Assembly: GCA_003427395.1 (NCBI GenBank)
Contig: BFEA01000003.1
Coordinates: 3,254,810-3,302,491 of the forward strand
Direction of reading: 5' to 3'
Source of the DNA: Chara braunii
Lineage: Eukaryota; Streptophyta; Charophyceae; Charales; Characeae
DNA: 47,682 nucleotides
Numbering within the stretch: the stretch's first letter is position 1; each line of letters begins with the position of its first letter. The position numbers and the translations under genes are program-made. The notes below the pieces were generated by a model that had not been told where the DNA came from, searched no databases, and worked only from the letters and a program-made list of their open reading frames with translations. Below, one piece after another: positions 1 to 10,770 of this stretch.

Positions 1-116
1 AAAAAAAAAACGAACAGAACGAAAAAAAAAAAATCCAATCGAATCAGTGGATTCGATTTTATCTTGAATATCAAGATCCAATCGAATCCAGTGATTCGAT
101 TGGATTTTTTTATTTC

Positions 117-150
<34 letters not shown>
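1..150. repeat. Truncated copy of a palindromic (fold-back) repeat
   Basis: This is a second, less perfect copy of the palindrome at 633-829. It has the same CGAACAGAACG motif, the same CCAATCGAATC/GATTCGAT blocks, a CTTGA..TCAAG centre near 68, and a (TTGA)n tail running into an A-tract at 151-165. The left end is cut by the window edge. The sequence after the A-tract (GTGACCTCCTCC) also follows the second copy, so the duplicated unit is larger than the palindrome. Confidence 0.75.
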
Positions 151-432
151 AAAAAAAAAAAAAAACGTGACCTCCTCCTCCTCCCTCTCCTCCTCGTCCT
201 CGTTTGCCTCTTCTGCGACGTCGTCCTCTTCCTCCTCCTCCTCCTCCTCCTCCTCCTCCTTCTCGCCATCCTCCTTCTCGCCATCCTCCTCCTCCTCCTT
301 CTCGCCATCCTCCTCCTCCTCCTTATCGCCATCCTCCTCCTCCTCCTTCTCGTCATCCTCCTCCTCCTCCTCCTTCTCGCCATCCTCCTCCTCCTCCTCC
401 TCCTCCTCCTCCTCCTCCTCTTCCTCCTACCC
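151..432. repeat. A-tract followed by (TCC)n microsatellite
   Basis: A run of 15 A is followed by about 260 bases of TCC triplets with TTCTCGCCA interruptions. Open frames across it are only poly-Leu, poly-Ser or poly-Pro readings of the triplet and I do not regard them as genes. Confidence 0.9.
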
Positions 433-632
433 TTCTCCACCCTCTGTATGGTAGTGTAGGCTGGGCGCTGTGCGCCAGACAGAGATAGCGACTCTAGATA
501 CTGTGTTGGTGTGGCCTACGGGCTTGGACATTGGCTCAATACTTCATTGTATTGCTCTTTATGGATGGTTTCCTCGGTGCATTTGTACTCTCTACTTGGG
601 ATAATACTACGTGCCCAGCGCCCAGCCTGCTG
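433..632. other. Unassigned spacer between the two palindrome copies
   Basis: Mixed-composition sequence with no convincing coding frame, RNA gene or repeat that I can recognise. Confidence 0.5.
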
Positions 633-829
633 CAATCAATCAATCAATCAATCAAGAAAAAAAAAACGAACAGAACGAAAAGAAAAATATCCAATCGAAT
701 CAGTGGATTCGATTGGATCTTGATATTCGATATCAAGATCCAATCGAATCCACTGATTCGATTGGAATTTTTTTTTCCGTTCTGTTCGTTTTTTTTTTCT
801 TGATTGATTGATTGATTGATTGATTGATT
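633..829. repeat. Near-perfect 197-bp palindrome with nested hairpins
   Basis: The two halves are reverse complements around a TCG centre at 727-729, with only a few mismatches in the A/T runs. Each half also contains its own perfect hairpin: CCAATCGAATC-AGTG-GATTCGATTGG at 691-716 and the matching CACT-loop version at 740-765. The outer ends are (CAAT)n and (TTGA)n. An A-tract and GTGACCTCCTCC follow, as after the copy at 1-150. No protein is encoded. It could be a fold-back element or MITE that inserted into tetranucleotide repeats. Confidence 0.85.
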
Positions 830-929
830 AAAAAAAAAAAAAAATGTGACCTCCTCCTCCACCTCCTCCTCCATTTCGGTCCTTTTCATCATTTTGCGGA
901 TCCTTGACTCTCACACCCTGCAACGATGA

Positions 930-1375
930 TGAGCGTTGATCTGTAGTTCGACATTGGTTGGGGTTGATAATTGATGTCTAGCATTCTGCGGCGCTATCTT
1001 TTGCTCCGTGTGAATGGTCGGTTCTTGCTCTGTTAGTACCAGTTCGGTACTTCACAGTTTGCTATCTCGCCTCTTCTCACATGTATGAAGTATCATTAGA
1101 TGTCAGGTCAGTCCCTGTCAAGTCGGGTTTCGTATCCAAGTCATTGATGTCAGGTCAGTCCCTGTCAGGTTAGTCCCTGTTTGGATGCAAACTGATACAG
1201 ATCAACCCCAACCAAGGTCGAAGTACCAGTTCGCATGTATGAGGATGAACATTGATCTGTAGTTCGACATTGGTTGGGGTTGATCTGTACCACTTTGCAT
1301 GTATCAGGATGAACGTCGATCTGTAGTTCGACATTGGTTGGGGTTGATCATTGATGTCTAGCATTTATCGGGATC
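930..1375. repeat. Cluster of direct and inverted copies of a ~32-bp motif
   Basis: A motif containing CTGTAGTTCGACATTGGTTG and the following GGGTTGAT occurs three times on the plus strand, near 941, 1256 and 1319. It occurs once inverted near 1193-1221 (GATCAACCCCAACCA). The inverted copy and the 1256 copy could fold into a long hairpin. A second motif, TGTCAGGTCAGTCCCTGTCA, is repeated at about 1100 and 1149. No coding potential is seen. Confidence 0.75.
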
Positions 1376-1538
1376 CGAGCAACCAATTAATCAATCAATC
1401 AATCAATCCTACTATCTTTCAATCAAACGACCAATTGAACCGCGGTTTTTCTTTCTATTTGTGCAGGTTATGATCGAAGGCAGTAATGCAGATGCTGGAT
1501 TACATGCGACAGAGATATACATAGAGAGAGATAGAGAT

Positions 1539-1544
<6 letters not shown>

Positions 1545-1604
<60 letters not shown>
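1545..1604. repeat. (GA)n microsatellite
   Basis: About 60 bases of almost pure GA dinucleotide lie immediately upstream of the hAT transposase gene, in what would be its promoter or 5' leader. Confidence 0.95.
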
Positions 1605-1606
<2 letters not shown>

Positions 1607-1612
1607 GGTTGT

Positions 1613-4600
1613 GTGATATCCCGACCAGGATCACGAGGGAGGTTCACCAGCCTCCCGGACGGGGAGGCGCCTTTCCAGGAGGCCGATGAGAGTCGACAGC
1701 ACTGGCTGCAAGGGAAGCATGCGGTATGGGAATGGGTGCGTCAGGGGCAGGAGGTGGGAGTGCGAGGAAAGGGGCAGTACAAGTTGCGTTGCACGTTGTG
1801 CAACCACATATGGGTTGGGGGACGAAGGCAGAGGACCACTTCACCCGCCCGGCTGCGCATTGCAGATTTCGTACAGGAGAAATTTTGTACAAGTTAATGA
1901 GAGACGGGGTCTCCATCACGGACCCAGTGGGGAGGGCTATGGCAGAGAGGCACATGGATGTCCGCGAGGAGGAGTTGGAGATGGAGGACCTACGGAGGGC
2001 CGATGACGCGGCCACCCCTGCTGCACGCATGGCAAATGACCGGGCTGCTGACCACGGAGACGAGTCGGGAGGCCGAGGGGCGGATCCCCCCATGACGGAT
2101 GAGGGACGGGTTGGTGATGTGCGCGTAGAGGACGAGCTCACTATGCTGAGAGAGAGGATACGAGTCCTCGAGGCGGGGCGACAGCCGACCCGCGCGGATG
2201 GCACTTTACGACAGTGTTCGAGGCGGGGAGTGGACATGGCGTGGCTCTCGACGGAGGGCACATCTGGCCCATCGGGCGTCATCGTGCCCCATGATCGTCG
2301 AATGCTGCAGACGAGGTTGGATAATTGGGCCAGTGGGGGTTTGCAGCAGCAGTACGAGAGGTTGTGGGCGAGAGCGTTGTTCAGGGTTGGGGTACATTTC
2401 TCGTTCATGCGCCTCGAGACCACGCAGGAGCTGCATGACTTTATGGTGTCATTGATGCGGGTGACGATTGGACCAGCTTTGGTCCTACCCTCATACACAG
2501 ACATGCGCACACGGCTCCTAGATGAGATCTACCACGAGATTGCGAAAAAAGTTGCGCCGAAGAAGGCGAAATGGAAGCTCACAGGGTGTACCATGATGAC
2601 AGACGGGGCTACAACGAGGTCGTACAAGCCCGTCGTCAACTTCATTGCAGCAGGCGAGGACGGGCCAGTCTTGATCACCACCATCGATATGTCGGAGAGG
2701 GACAAGACTAGTGTGGCACTCGCAGATTTGTGGGAGGACGTCATCCGAGATATTGGCGTTGACGTTGTCAATGCGTATTGCACTGACAATGCTTACGCCA
2801 ATAAGGTGGCTGCGCAGCGGTTGCAGGACCATCCCGACAGCGCCATCTCTCGGATCCCTTGGCTCCCCTGTGCGGCCCATTGCTTGAGTCTCCTCCTTCG
2901 AGACATCACGTGCTTCCAGTGGGTGCGCCCTATTTTGAAGAACACACACAAGGTTGTGATGTTCTTCAAGAACATTCAGAAGGCCCTCATGTATCATCGC
3001 TCCTTTAAGGGCCGAGGGCAGCTAGAGCTGATCCGACCATGTGACACACAGTTCGGGTCACCATTCCAGATGGTGGAGCGCCTTACCGATCAGGAGCGCA
3101 TATTGAGGGTGTTGTGGGCAGTGTGAGATGGCGCTCCACCCCGTGGAAGGGGAAGGCAGCCCAGGATGAGCGCCCCGATCGACAGCTTGTGATGTCCGAC
3201 TTGTTTTGGGAGAGTGCGCACCGCGTACAGGATGTCATGCAGCTGGCGTATAGTCTGTTGCGTGACATGGATAGGGACGGTTCTTCCCCCCCCACCCTGT
3301 GGGGGGTTGTGGACAGGATCAGACAGCAAGTTCGCGACACTGGTCTTTCTGAGGAGGAGGAGACAGAGATTTTGGACAGGGTGGAGTACCGTTGCAGCAT
3401 GATGCGGCAGCCAGCGCAAGCGCTCGCATACCTGGTGGACCCGCGACGACGAGATGTGTCTTTGTTGGCGGATACTGGCAGCACGGTTGTGCAGAGTGCG
3501 CTGGATCATTTGTCCAGGTTCACTGTCGATGGCTCGGGGTCAGAGGAGCACGGTAAGTTGTGGTTCGGTTTGTACTTGTTCCACCATGATGATCCCCACG
3601 CGAGCCCCAGGCCAAAATGGTGGACGGATGACAAGGTGAAGGCGGACGCGGGGAGGATGCACCCCGCGTATTGGTGGTATCTGCATGGTGGTGACTTCCC
3701 GCGTTTCCTTGCGAGAGGAATTGGGCCTCGCACGACTTCATTCACTCGAAGAGGCGCAATAAACTCTCGAGTGACAGTCTGCGGAAGCTCGTGTTCATCC
3801 ATTGGAACATGCAGCTTCTGCGAGCTCAGTCGGGTCCCCGGAGGGGTTTCGTGGATGTTTGGGAGGATATGGTGGAAGATCCGCCGGAGCCGCAGGTCGG
3901 CGCTGCCTCTGAGGAGGTGTATGACGACAGCATGACGATCCTTGAGGAGGTGGAGGCAGAGATTCGTAGTCGGCGCAAGGAGGGGGGGGATCGTGCTAGT
4001 GCACGACTGTTGCAGGGGCGGGACTACGAGGATGAGGACGAGGAGGACGTCATTTACGAGGCGGATGACATCTGGGAGGGGAAGGACATGATTGAGGAGA
4101 TTGAGGCAGCAGGGAAGGGGAAAGAGGTAGTGTGTGATGACCCTCTCGTCTCTCGTGTGTGGGACAGATTGGGGGGCCTTGACATTGTGGATGACCTGGA
4201 CGGCTACCTGCATGGCTCCAGACACACCCTTCATATGATGAAGGACATTCACGAGTGTCGCAGACCGGATGAGGGGAGTGCAGGGGTTCAGCAGGACCGT
4301 CGTGTGGATACGGGCTTTCGTGCAACCACCTTCGACGGTGAGGCAGGCTCTAGTGCAGCTACCACAGAGGTAGGATCGACACGCACGGCGGAGGTTGTAG
4401 CCCCCCCCCCCGCTGCTCCATCGTTTGGTATGCCATCTGTTGTTGGGATAGGAGCGGAGCATTGTGATGCCCCTGTCCCGGGTCGTGTAGCACAACAGCC
4501 ATGTCCCGCCGTTGAGGAGCAGGGGAGCGCTCCTGTTCCTGAGGAGCAGGGGAGCACTCCTGTTACCGACGAGCGTGTGACACATGCCACTGTTTTAGAG

Positions 4601-5106
4601 GAGCCGCATCCCGTTGTCGAGGATCAGGTGACAGGTCCCGCTGCGGAGGAGTTGGAGGCCGCTACCGTCATCTCTGGGCAGCAGACTAGGTTGGACGGCA
4701 GGGCGCGGGAGACAGAGGGTGTTCCCACATCGTTGTCGTCCCTAGCGCGGCATGACCCATCTGCGTGTACGGGCACGGATGATACCACCCTTGCACCCTT
4801 CCATTCAGAGGTGCCCCTTACTATCGGGGAGGCTATGGCAGGACATCACACTGGGCACCCGTGTGTGATGGAGACAGCCACACAAACAGGTATTGTGCAG
4901 CAGGAGGGAGCTGTTACGGATGAGGGGGGCCACGAGACAGACATAGAGCCCCCTTCCACGGTCGAGGAGGTTGCTCCCACATCGGCAGAGGCCCCTCGTA
5001 CATTAGAGAGCACGGAGCCGCACACAGCGACGACGACGACGCTTGGAGGGAGTCCTGGAGCTGGGGTGACTTCCGCTGCACTTCGACCTGTGTCATTCTA
5101 TACTGT
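1613..5106 (+). pseudogene. hAT-family transposase (BED/DUF659/hATC), body; broken
   Basis: This would be a DNA-cutting transposase of the hAT superfamily, acting in the nucleus on its own terminal repeats. Domains in order: a BED zinc finger (Cys codons 1790 and 1799, His codons 1837 and 1858); the DUF659/RNase-H-like core with MMTDGATTRS (Asp at 2602), YCTDNAYA (Asp at 2785) and PWLPCAAHCLSLLL; and hATC with CERNW (Glu at 3713) and HSKRRNKLSSDSLRKLVFIH. By family knowledge the two Asp and the Glu are the catalytic triad. Then comes an unusual acidic and Pro/Thr-rich tail of over 400 residues. The frame changes near 1815-1822 (a GGGGG run), near 3115 and near 3705, where the block normally preceding CERNW is missing, so no intact product can be made. 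The tail is cut at 5106 by the retrotransposon and continues at 30796. The ends and target duplication of this hAT copy were not found. Confidence 0.88.
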
Positions 5107-7410
5107 TGTCGGCGAGAATACCCTTACAAGGGTATCCGCCCTGGTTTTTGCAAGTGACAGAAAATAAGTCTAGTATAAAGTATACCGCGCGGGGCACGGC
5201 AGCGTCAGTGATTTATGCTAGCTGAAGGTCGGCTAGAATAAAGTGTGTGGGCGCGCATGTTTGAGGCGCGCGTGATCCTTCCCCTCTTTGGTTGCGACAA
5301 AAAACGTGGCATGAATTTCGGCCGACGTGCCATTTTACGACAGTTGGTTGTTTTGATTAAGTTAACTAACTTGGGGACGTCCTTTCCTCCGGTTCCGCGT
5401 GGTATGTTGGAGGGTTTGGTAAGCCAGTGTGGACTTACGCAGAATCCAGATGATGGGACCTGATGGATTCGGCCGGGAAAGGGTATCTGCGGCACGACCG
5501 GGTGGTTGCTGCGGCCTTTTGTGGCCATGGGTGTGAGTACGGGCTACGAGATGCTACGGGGTGGCTCCTTTGGCCCCAAAGGGCTGGAGGCTACCTCTTC
5601 ATTAGGTGGATTAGGCCTGCTGGTACCTGGCTTGGGCTTAGCCCTATAGGTTAGAGCATTGGACAGTATGCAGCAGGCGCACGGATCGAGGCCAACGGCG
5701 TGCGTCGAAGGAGCGAAGGAAAGGCTCGAGGGGTTGATGGGCCTATGGGACCATCCCCCTCGCCTTTTGCCAGTGGACGCAATGACGGGTCCAACCTGCG
5801 GCACTGGCGAGGTGCCAGTAGCTCCCCCGTTCCTTTCTCGTGTTCGTTTTATTTTATTTATTTATATATTTACTCATTTATTTTAGTTTTATTTTATTTT
5901 ATTATTTATCTTTCCCACGGATATTGGCGGTCCCGTCCTATTTTGGGACGCGGTACCGTGTCAATGTCTGAAGAGCCCTGAGGGCCGGTAGGAAAAGGGT
6001 TGACCAACGAGTTTTCTTGAAGTATAAATCAAGGAACAGCGCCAGCCCTCCATTGACTCCGGGGAAAAGCCATGCGAAAGCGCTACCTCGGCGCATTGTG
6101 CAAGGGGATATGTGGTATGACCGAGGGCCTGGCTGCGCTAACGAATGTCGGGGGCAGAGCTACGACAGGGGGGGCGATGGCCTGAGCGGTGAGGTGGAAG
6201 TTGTAGCGATGGGCGCAACAACAGGCAGTAAGGCAGTGTGCTTAGAGGGGAGATGTGTATTGGGTTGCACTGAGCACGAATGGGTGTTGTGGAGTCGCTG
6301 CAGCCGGTTGAGCTGCGCTAAGTAGCCGTGGTGGGCACTAGGGCGTGGCAGGTGGGACAACGGGTGAATGGACATGGACGGCGAATCGCGCCAGGTGCAC
6401 GCACGGAAGGGCCAACGGCAACAACGATCGGAGCAAGCGACGACGGAGGTAGGCAATGGGTAGCAGTGTGCCAGGGAGAGGAGCATCGAGCAGCGGGGCA
6501 GCGCAGGGCAGGAGGGACGATGGTCGGAGCGTCAGGGAGGAGAGAGAGTCGTAAGGGGTGACAGGGTGTAGGAAAGAAAGGGAGGGAGTGTTGAGGCAGT
6601 GAGTGAATCGAAAAGGGGGTTGGTGCCAAGAGCACGCGGAGGTGGTGAAAACGCTGAGGCAACGAGGCGCCGTGCAAACATCGAAGACGGGTAGCGGGGT
6701 ACAACAGCGGGTACGAATTGTTGCTACGCCTAAGGATCGTTACTCGTTGTTGAGTAGCCACGACTGGGCGAAGTTTGATAAGGTGATCAGACTGCACATG
6801 AAGGAGGGGAGGTGATTGCTGCAGTTTTGAGGAACCACCAAAGGGGGGAATTGAGCCCAACAGTTTGCACTGCAGAATTGACCCAGCTGTTGCTTGTTGG
6901 CAACCATTGCGGGGCCCTCAGGAGTATCCAAATAACAAGGCCCTCTCCAGTAAAGATTGAGAGCACCATTCTTGTATCTGAGAGTCTCAAACCATCTTCC
7001 TCTATCCTTCCTACTCTAAGTCTGGTCTTGTTCTGAGAGGAAGGCGGCAGGCGGGATTGCAACCCGTAGGTCCGCGTCAAGACTTTGTCGGGAGTTCACC
7101 CACCGATTGCGGGAGCTCTGCCGGGACTCAGGAGGAGTTATGGAGGCAGGGAATCGTCAGGTAAACCATTTCCATCTATAAAACCTACTACCACCCATGT
7201 TTGTTTATCCCCCTGCAGTATGACTGTTGTATGCATGCGGCTGTCCCTATGGTTTTTCTTTCTTTCCAGAACCAAATCAAACTGAATGGAAGGAACGTGT
7301 GAGAGTGAAGCCTAAGTTTCTTCTTTATTTTGACTGAAAGCAGACTAAGGTATGAAATGGGGGGATGGTGGGAAAAAGGCAGTTTTGCATGCGTTTGGAA
7401 GGGTCAACCA

Positions 7411-8165
7411 AAGCTTGAGTATGTTTCTACTGTGAATGGCTCAGGGCTATGTTTATTTGGCTGTTTTCTGAAGGACCAGGCATTGTTTCTACTGTGAATG
7501 GCCTGGTTGCTATGTTTATTTGGCTGTTTTCTGAAGGACCAGGCATTGTTTCTACTGTGAATGGTCTGGTTGCTATGTTTATCTAGTTGTTTTCTGGAGG
7601 ACCGGGCATTATTTCTACTGTGAATGGTCTGTTTACTCTAGTTAACTCTGGGGGGTTGCCTGATTGAAGGCGTTTAAATTCTTGTTTTATTCGGAGGGAG
7701 GATTTATGGTCTAAGGCTAAGCATTGTTTCTACTGTGAATGGTTTAGCCCGAAAACCACGCACGTGAACTAAACTAAGTATAAAGGAAAGTACTTTATGT
7801 ATATTTGCATGTGAACTGGCAGCTGGACATAGTTTCCACTGTCAATGACCAAGTGTTAAGCCATATCATTAAGAAGAAAAAGGAAAAAATATAAAGTATA
7901 AATGGAAGTAACCAGGGCAAGTTGAACATTGTTTCTACTGTGAATGGTTCAGTCCCCTGCCCATATTTGTCTTTTTTTTAAGACAAAGTCAGAAAAATTA
8001 TTAAATTTTGGTTATTAAACAATTCAGGGCGGCTAGGCATTAGTTCTATTGTGAATGGCCTAGTCATATGCCCAAAAGAAGAGAGAAGTAGTTGTGCAAC
8101 CTGTTCGTGTATACCTTAAAGACAAGTTGGTCATTGTTTCTACTGTGAATGGTCCAACTCTATGT
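7411..8165. repeat. Array of nine hairpins with a common apex and variable paired arms (5' LTR)
   Basis: The apex ATTGTTTCTACTGTGAATG recurs at irregular 63-114-base spacing, with arms that differ but pair. Clear cases are ACCAGGC/GCCTGGT (7475-7507), ACCAGGC/GTCTGGT (7538-7570), GGCTAAGC/GTTTAGCC (7715-7749), GTTGAAC/GTTCAGT (7921-7953), GGCTAGGC/GCCTAGTC (8031-8065) and AGTTGGTC/GTCCAACT (8125-8159). Weaker ones start near 7413, 7601 and 7823. The first few units are also tandem copies of about 63 bp, but the later spacers are unrelated. The ends of the apex (CATT/AATG) can extend the stem. The function is unknown. Confidence 0.85.
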
Positions 8166-8455
8166 CTTATGTAAGATGGGTATAAGGATTTAAGAACTTT
8201 AAAATATTCATAAACTATCTATATGGAATAAACTTGGGGTTGGTGAGAGTACTTACCTTTGTGGTTTGGGCATGCATGTGACTGAGTGAGGTCACTACTT
8301 AGTCTTAGTTTCAGGTTGATAGGTAGTTGCTTTAGTTGCTCGCCATGTGCTAGAGCTATAGGAGTTAGTGTCAATTCCTGCATTTTATGTAGTAACTTTT
8401 TTTTACTTAGATCAATTCTTGCATTTTCTGAGATTTTTTCTTACATTTGGCTTTG

Positions 8456-9030
8456 TATAAATCTTCGCAAGCTACTTTCTCTACGGGAAGTGCTGCCGAA
8501 ATTTCTGCAAATCCAAGGAGTTAGTTGGATTTTGACTTGTCGAAAGTTCAACTTTGTTTTTTCTCTTATCTGACTTAGTTAAAATCTGGGAAGTCTCCTT
8601 TTATAAAGGAAGTGCTGCCCAAATTTTTGGTAATTCAGGGAGTTAGACAAAATTGAAGTTTGGGAAGTCAAAGTTACTTTCAAATTCTGGACCTAACCTT
8701 ATATAAATTTTGGAATAACACTTTTTTAGAGGGAGTGCTGCCGAAATTTCTGCGAAGCAAAGGAGTTAGTTAAATCTTGTCTAAATTGAACTCAGGTTGT
8801 TTTCTGAGTTCATATCTGACTTAGTATAAATCTGGAAAGTCTCCCTTTCTAAGGGAAATGCTGCCCAAATTTCTACCAATTTAGAGAGTTAGACAAACTT
8901 TGACTTTCCAAAGGTAGATATTATTTCAACTTTTATAAATGGACTTATATAAATTCTGGAAAGACACTTTTCCTACGAGAAACGCTGCCGAAATTTTCTT
9001 AGTTTAAAAGAGCTCGATTATGTTTTGACA
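8456..9030. repeat. 123-bp-period tandem array (5' LTR)
   Basis: Five units start at 8456, 8579, 8702, 8825 and 8948, exactly 123 bases apart although their sequences differ widely. Each has TATAAAT or a variant, then GGGA-[AG]TGCTGCC and AAATTT, and most then have GAGTTAG. Units 1, 3 and 5 carry CTGCCGAAATT, while 2 and 4 carry CTGCCCAAATT and GAGTTAGACAAA, so the array also has a two-unit (246-bp) period. It is not open in any frame. Confidence 0.85.
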
Positions 9031-10130
9031 GGTGGAGGTTAGATAAACCCACTTTGACTAAAGGAGGATTTTTACCATATTACTTAGAGGTAGGCTTAGA
9101 CGTAGTTAACTAGGGGGATTTGGGTAAGATCACGATATGGAGATTGTTCTCCATGAACTTATAGGTTTAGCTTGGGACATTGACCTGTCATGTGTTACAG
9201 GTCCTCTTGATCGATTGATTCAAGTTCAGGACCAGATTCAGTTTTATCCCTTGAGGGTCATCATCTGTTATTACTGATAACAGGTCGGTTGTCGATTTGT
9301 CGGTTTACGACTCAGTTCCAACTCACCCTCCACACTCAACCTGAAAAGCTTTAGCCCTGGTGAATTTTATTGTTTCATTATGATTTCACCCGGACTTTTA
9401 TTGAATGGCCATTTAACAAAGGTGCTGAGTATTTAATTAAGGATAGTTGGACACGAGGTTTGGGGCTTGCATGGCTAAAGCGAGGGGTATGAGTGTCGAA
9501 GATGGATGAGGTTGACTCCGTGTAGTGCGTGGGCTGTTGATTTGACTCGTTGATGTGATTGCAAGTATGTGTTGTGAATCAGATTCTGGATTTGGTTGTC
9601 TGGCATCACATATATACGTATAATTGTGAGGGACCTCAGTGAGAATGTGAGAAGTGATCGTCACATACTTCCCCCTTTGATATATATATATACATGGGTG
9701 TACCTAGGGTAATTGTCTGCATAAGCTAAGGGGCCCTGTACAAAGGGCATACTTAGAAGTTAAGACTGAGAGGCCAAGGGAAGACCCCCCCCCCCTTTTC
9801 TTTGCTTTTGCTTCTCAAGGATTTTCTTAGTTGGACGTTGGTCCTAGGCCGGGATTCAAGGTCCTTGTCTAAGACATCCCAAAGCCCTAAGCTCTGTAGG
9901 GGAGGGGTCTCCCCTCGCGCAAAGCCTATTTGCCTTGCCCTTCGAGGCAACCCACCCTGAAGGCGGAAATGTCGCGAGGGCCGAACGGCATGTCCTTCAG
10001 CCGTTCAATATCGTGTGGGGTAACCCCTCACTATATATTCCTTCAGCCATTCAATATCGCGAGGCCAGAGTCGCGATTACCACATAAGGTTGGCATTGTT
10101 GGTCGGTATGAGATTGGCCCGTGGTTGCGC

Positions 10131-10770
10131 GGCTTTATATCAAAATCCCGCACGCGACGTTTTGCCACCCTAGTGTGTAAAAGTTATGGAATCGAAAAGG
10201 GACCGACACATATGGACCGATGCTTGGGATTACTATAGGCTGCCAGCACCGCACAAAAAGGGGAGGGTACCCCAGGGCTAGGATCTTAATTGTTAGACGG
10301 GGAAACCGTCGGCTTATTCTTCATCCTTTGTTTTTTAGAGATTTTATGGTTGGACGTTGTAGTCCGTGGCAGCCGTCAAAGTCAAACCCCTTGACTTTCG
10401 CCCAAGCCCAGGGAGGACTTACCCCTAGGGTCGCGAGAGACGGCTACCACCACAAGTATAAAACCTATGTACCACCCACTCTGCATAAGGGTGCAGAAGA
10501 GGGTGTGTGGTCCTCAACCGCGCATGGCGGTTGTCCAGCATCGAGAGATTAACCCTCAAGGCGCGTGTCAGCCAACACTTGAGTGTCGAATGTGACCCTC
10601 GGGATTAACGAGGACCGCATAAGTATAGGTACCACATAGTACGCCATCATTGCGACTGCTTGCATACGATTGCATTGCTAGTCGATATAAGTCAGCCCTG
10701 CGTCCGAGCGATTTTATACAAAGTCTCGCGCGCGACGTCTATTCGATTTCCGCATCGGAGAGTTATGGGA
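10131..10770. repeat. Duplicated module within the LTR (10131-10190 and 10711-10770)
   Basis: Two related blocks read TTTATATCAAAATCCCGCAC and TTTTATACAAAGTCTCGCGC, each followed by GCGACGT and ending in AGTTATGG. They are about 580 bases apart and both occur again in the 3' LTR. Either could be a promoter-like module because each contains a TATA-like core. That role is inference only. Confidence 0.5.
10457..10463 (+). promoter_or_regulatory. Candidate TATA box in the 5' LTR
   Basis: TATAAAA lies about 860 bases before the LTR end and is kept in the 3' LTR at 29934-29940. It could drive the genomic transcript. Other TATA-like motifs (6022, 10136, 10713) compete, and nothing in the sequence decides between them. 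Confidence 0.25.

Noticed and set aside
145-488. Open frames of poly-Leu, poly-Ser and poly-Pro
   Set aside because: They are three readings of a (TCC)n microsatellite with no other protein character.
1644-2997. Minus-strand open frames opposite the hAT gene (e.g. 1644-2510, 2518-2997)
   Set aside because: They overlap recognised transposase domains on the plus strand and show no domain of their own.
1815-3126. Frame changes of the hAT gene explained as introns
   Set aside because: The protein pattern continues with almost no bases between the frames, so an intron does not fit. Small indels or sequence errors fit better.
3506-4590. Long minus-strand frame opposite the hAT tail
   Set aside because: Composition is the complement of the plus-strand low-complexity tail, with no recognised motif.
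7411-8165. Regularly repeated 19-22-base motif that might be read as a CRISPR array
   Set aside because: Eukaryotic LTR context, irregular 63-114-base spacing, no cas genes, and spacer ends that pair across each repeat rather than being unique.
8286-8573. 95-aa hydrophobic frame in the LTR
   Set aside because: It runs into the 123-bp array, is broken in later units and is not the same in both LTRs.
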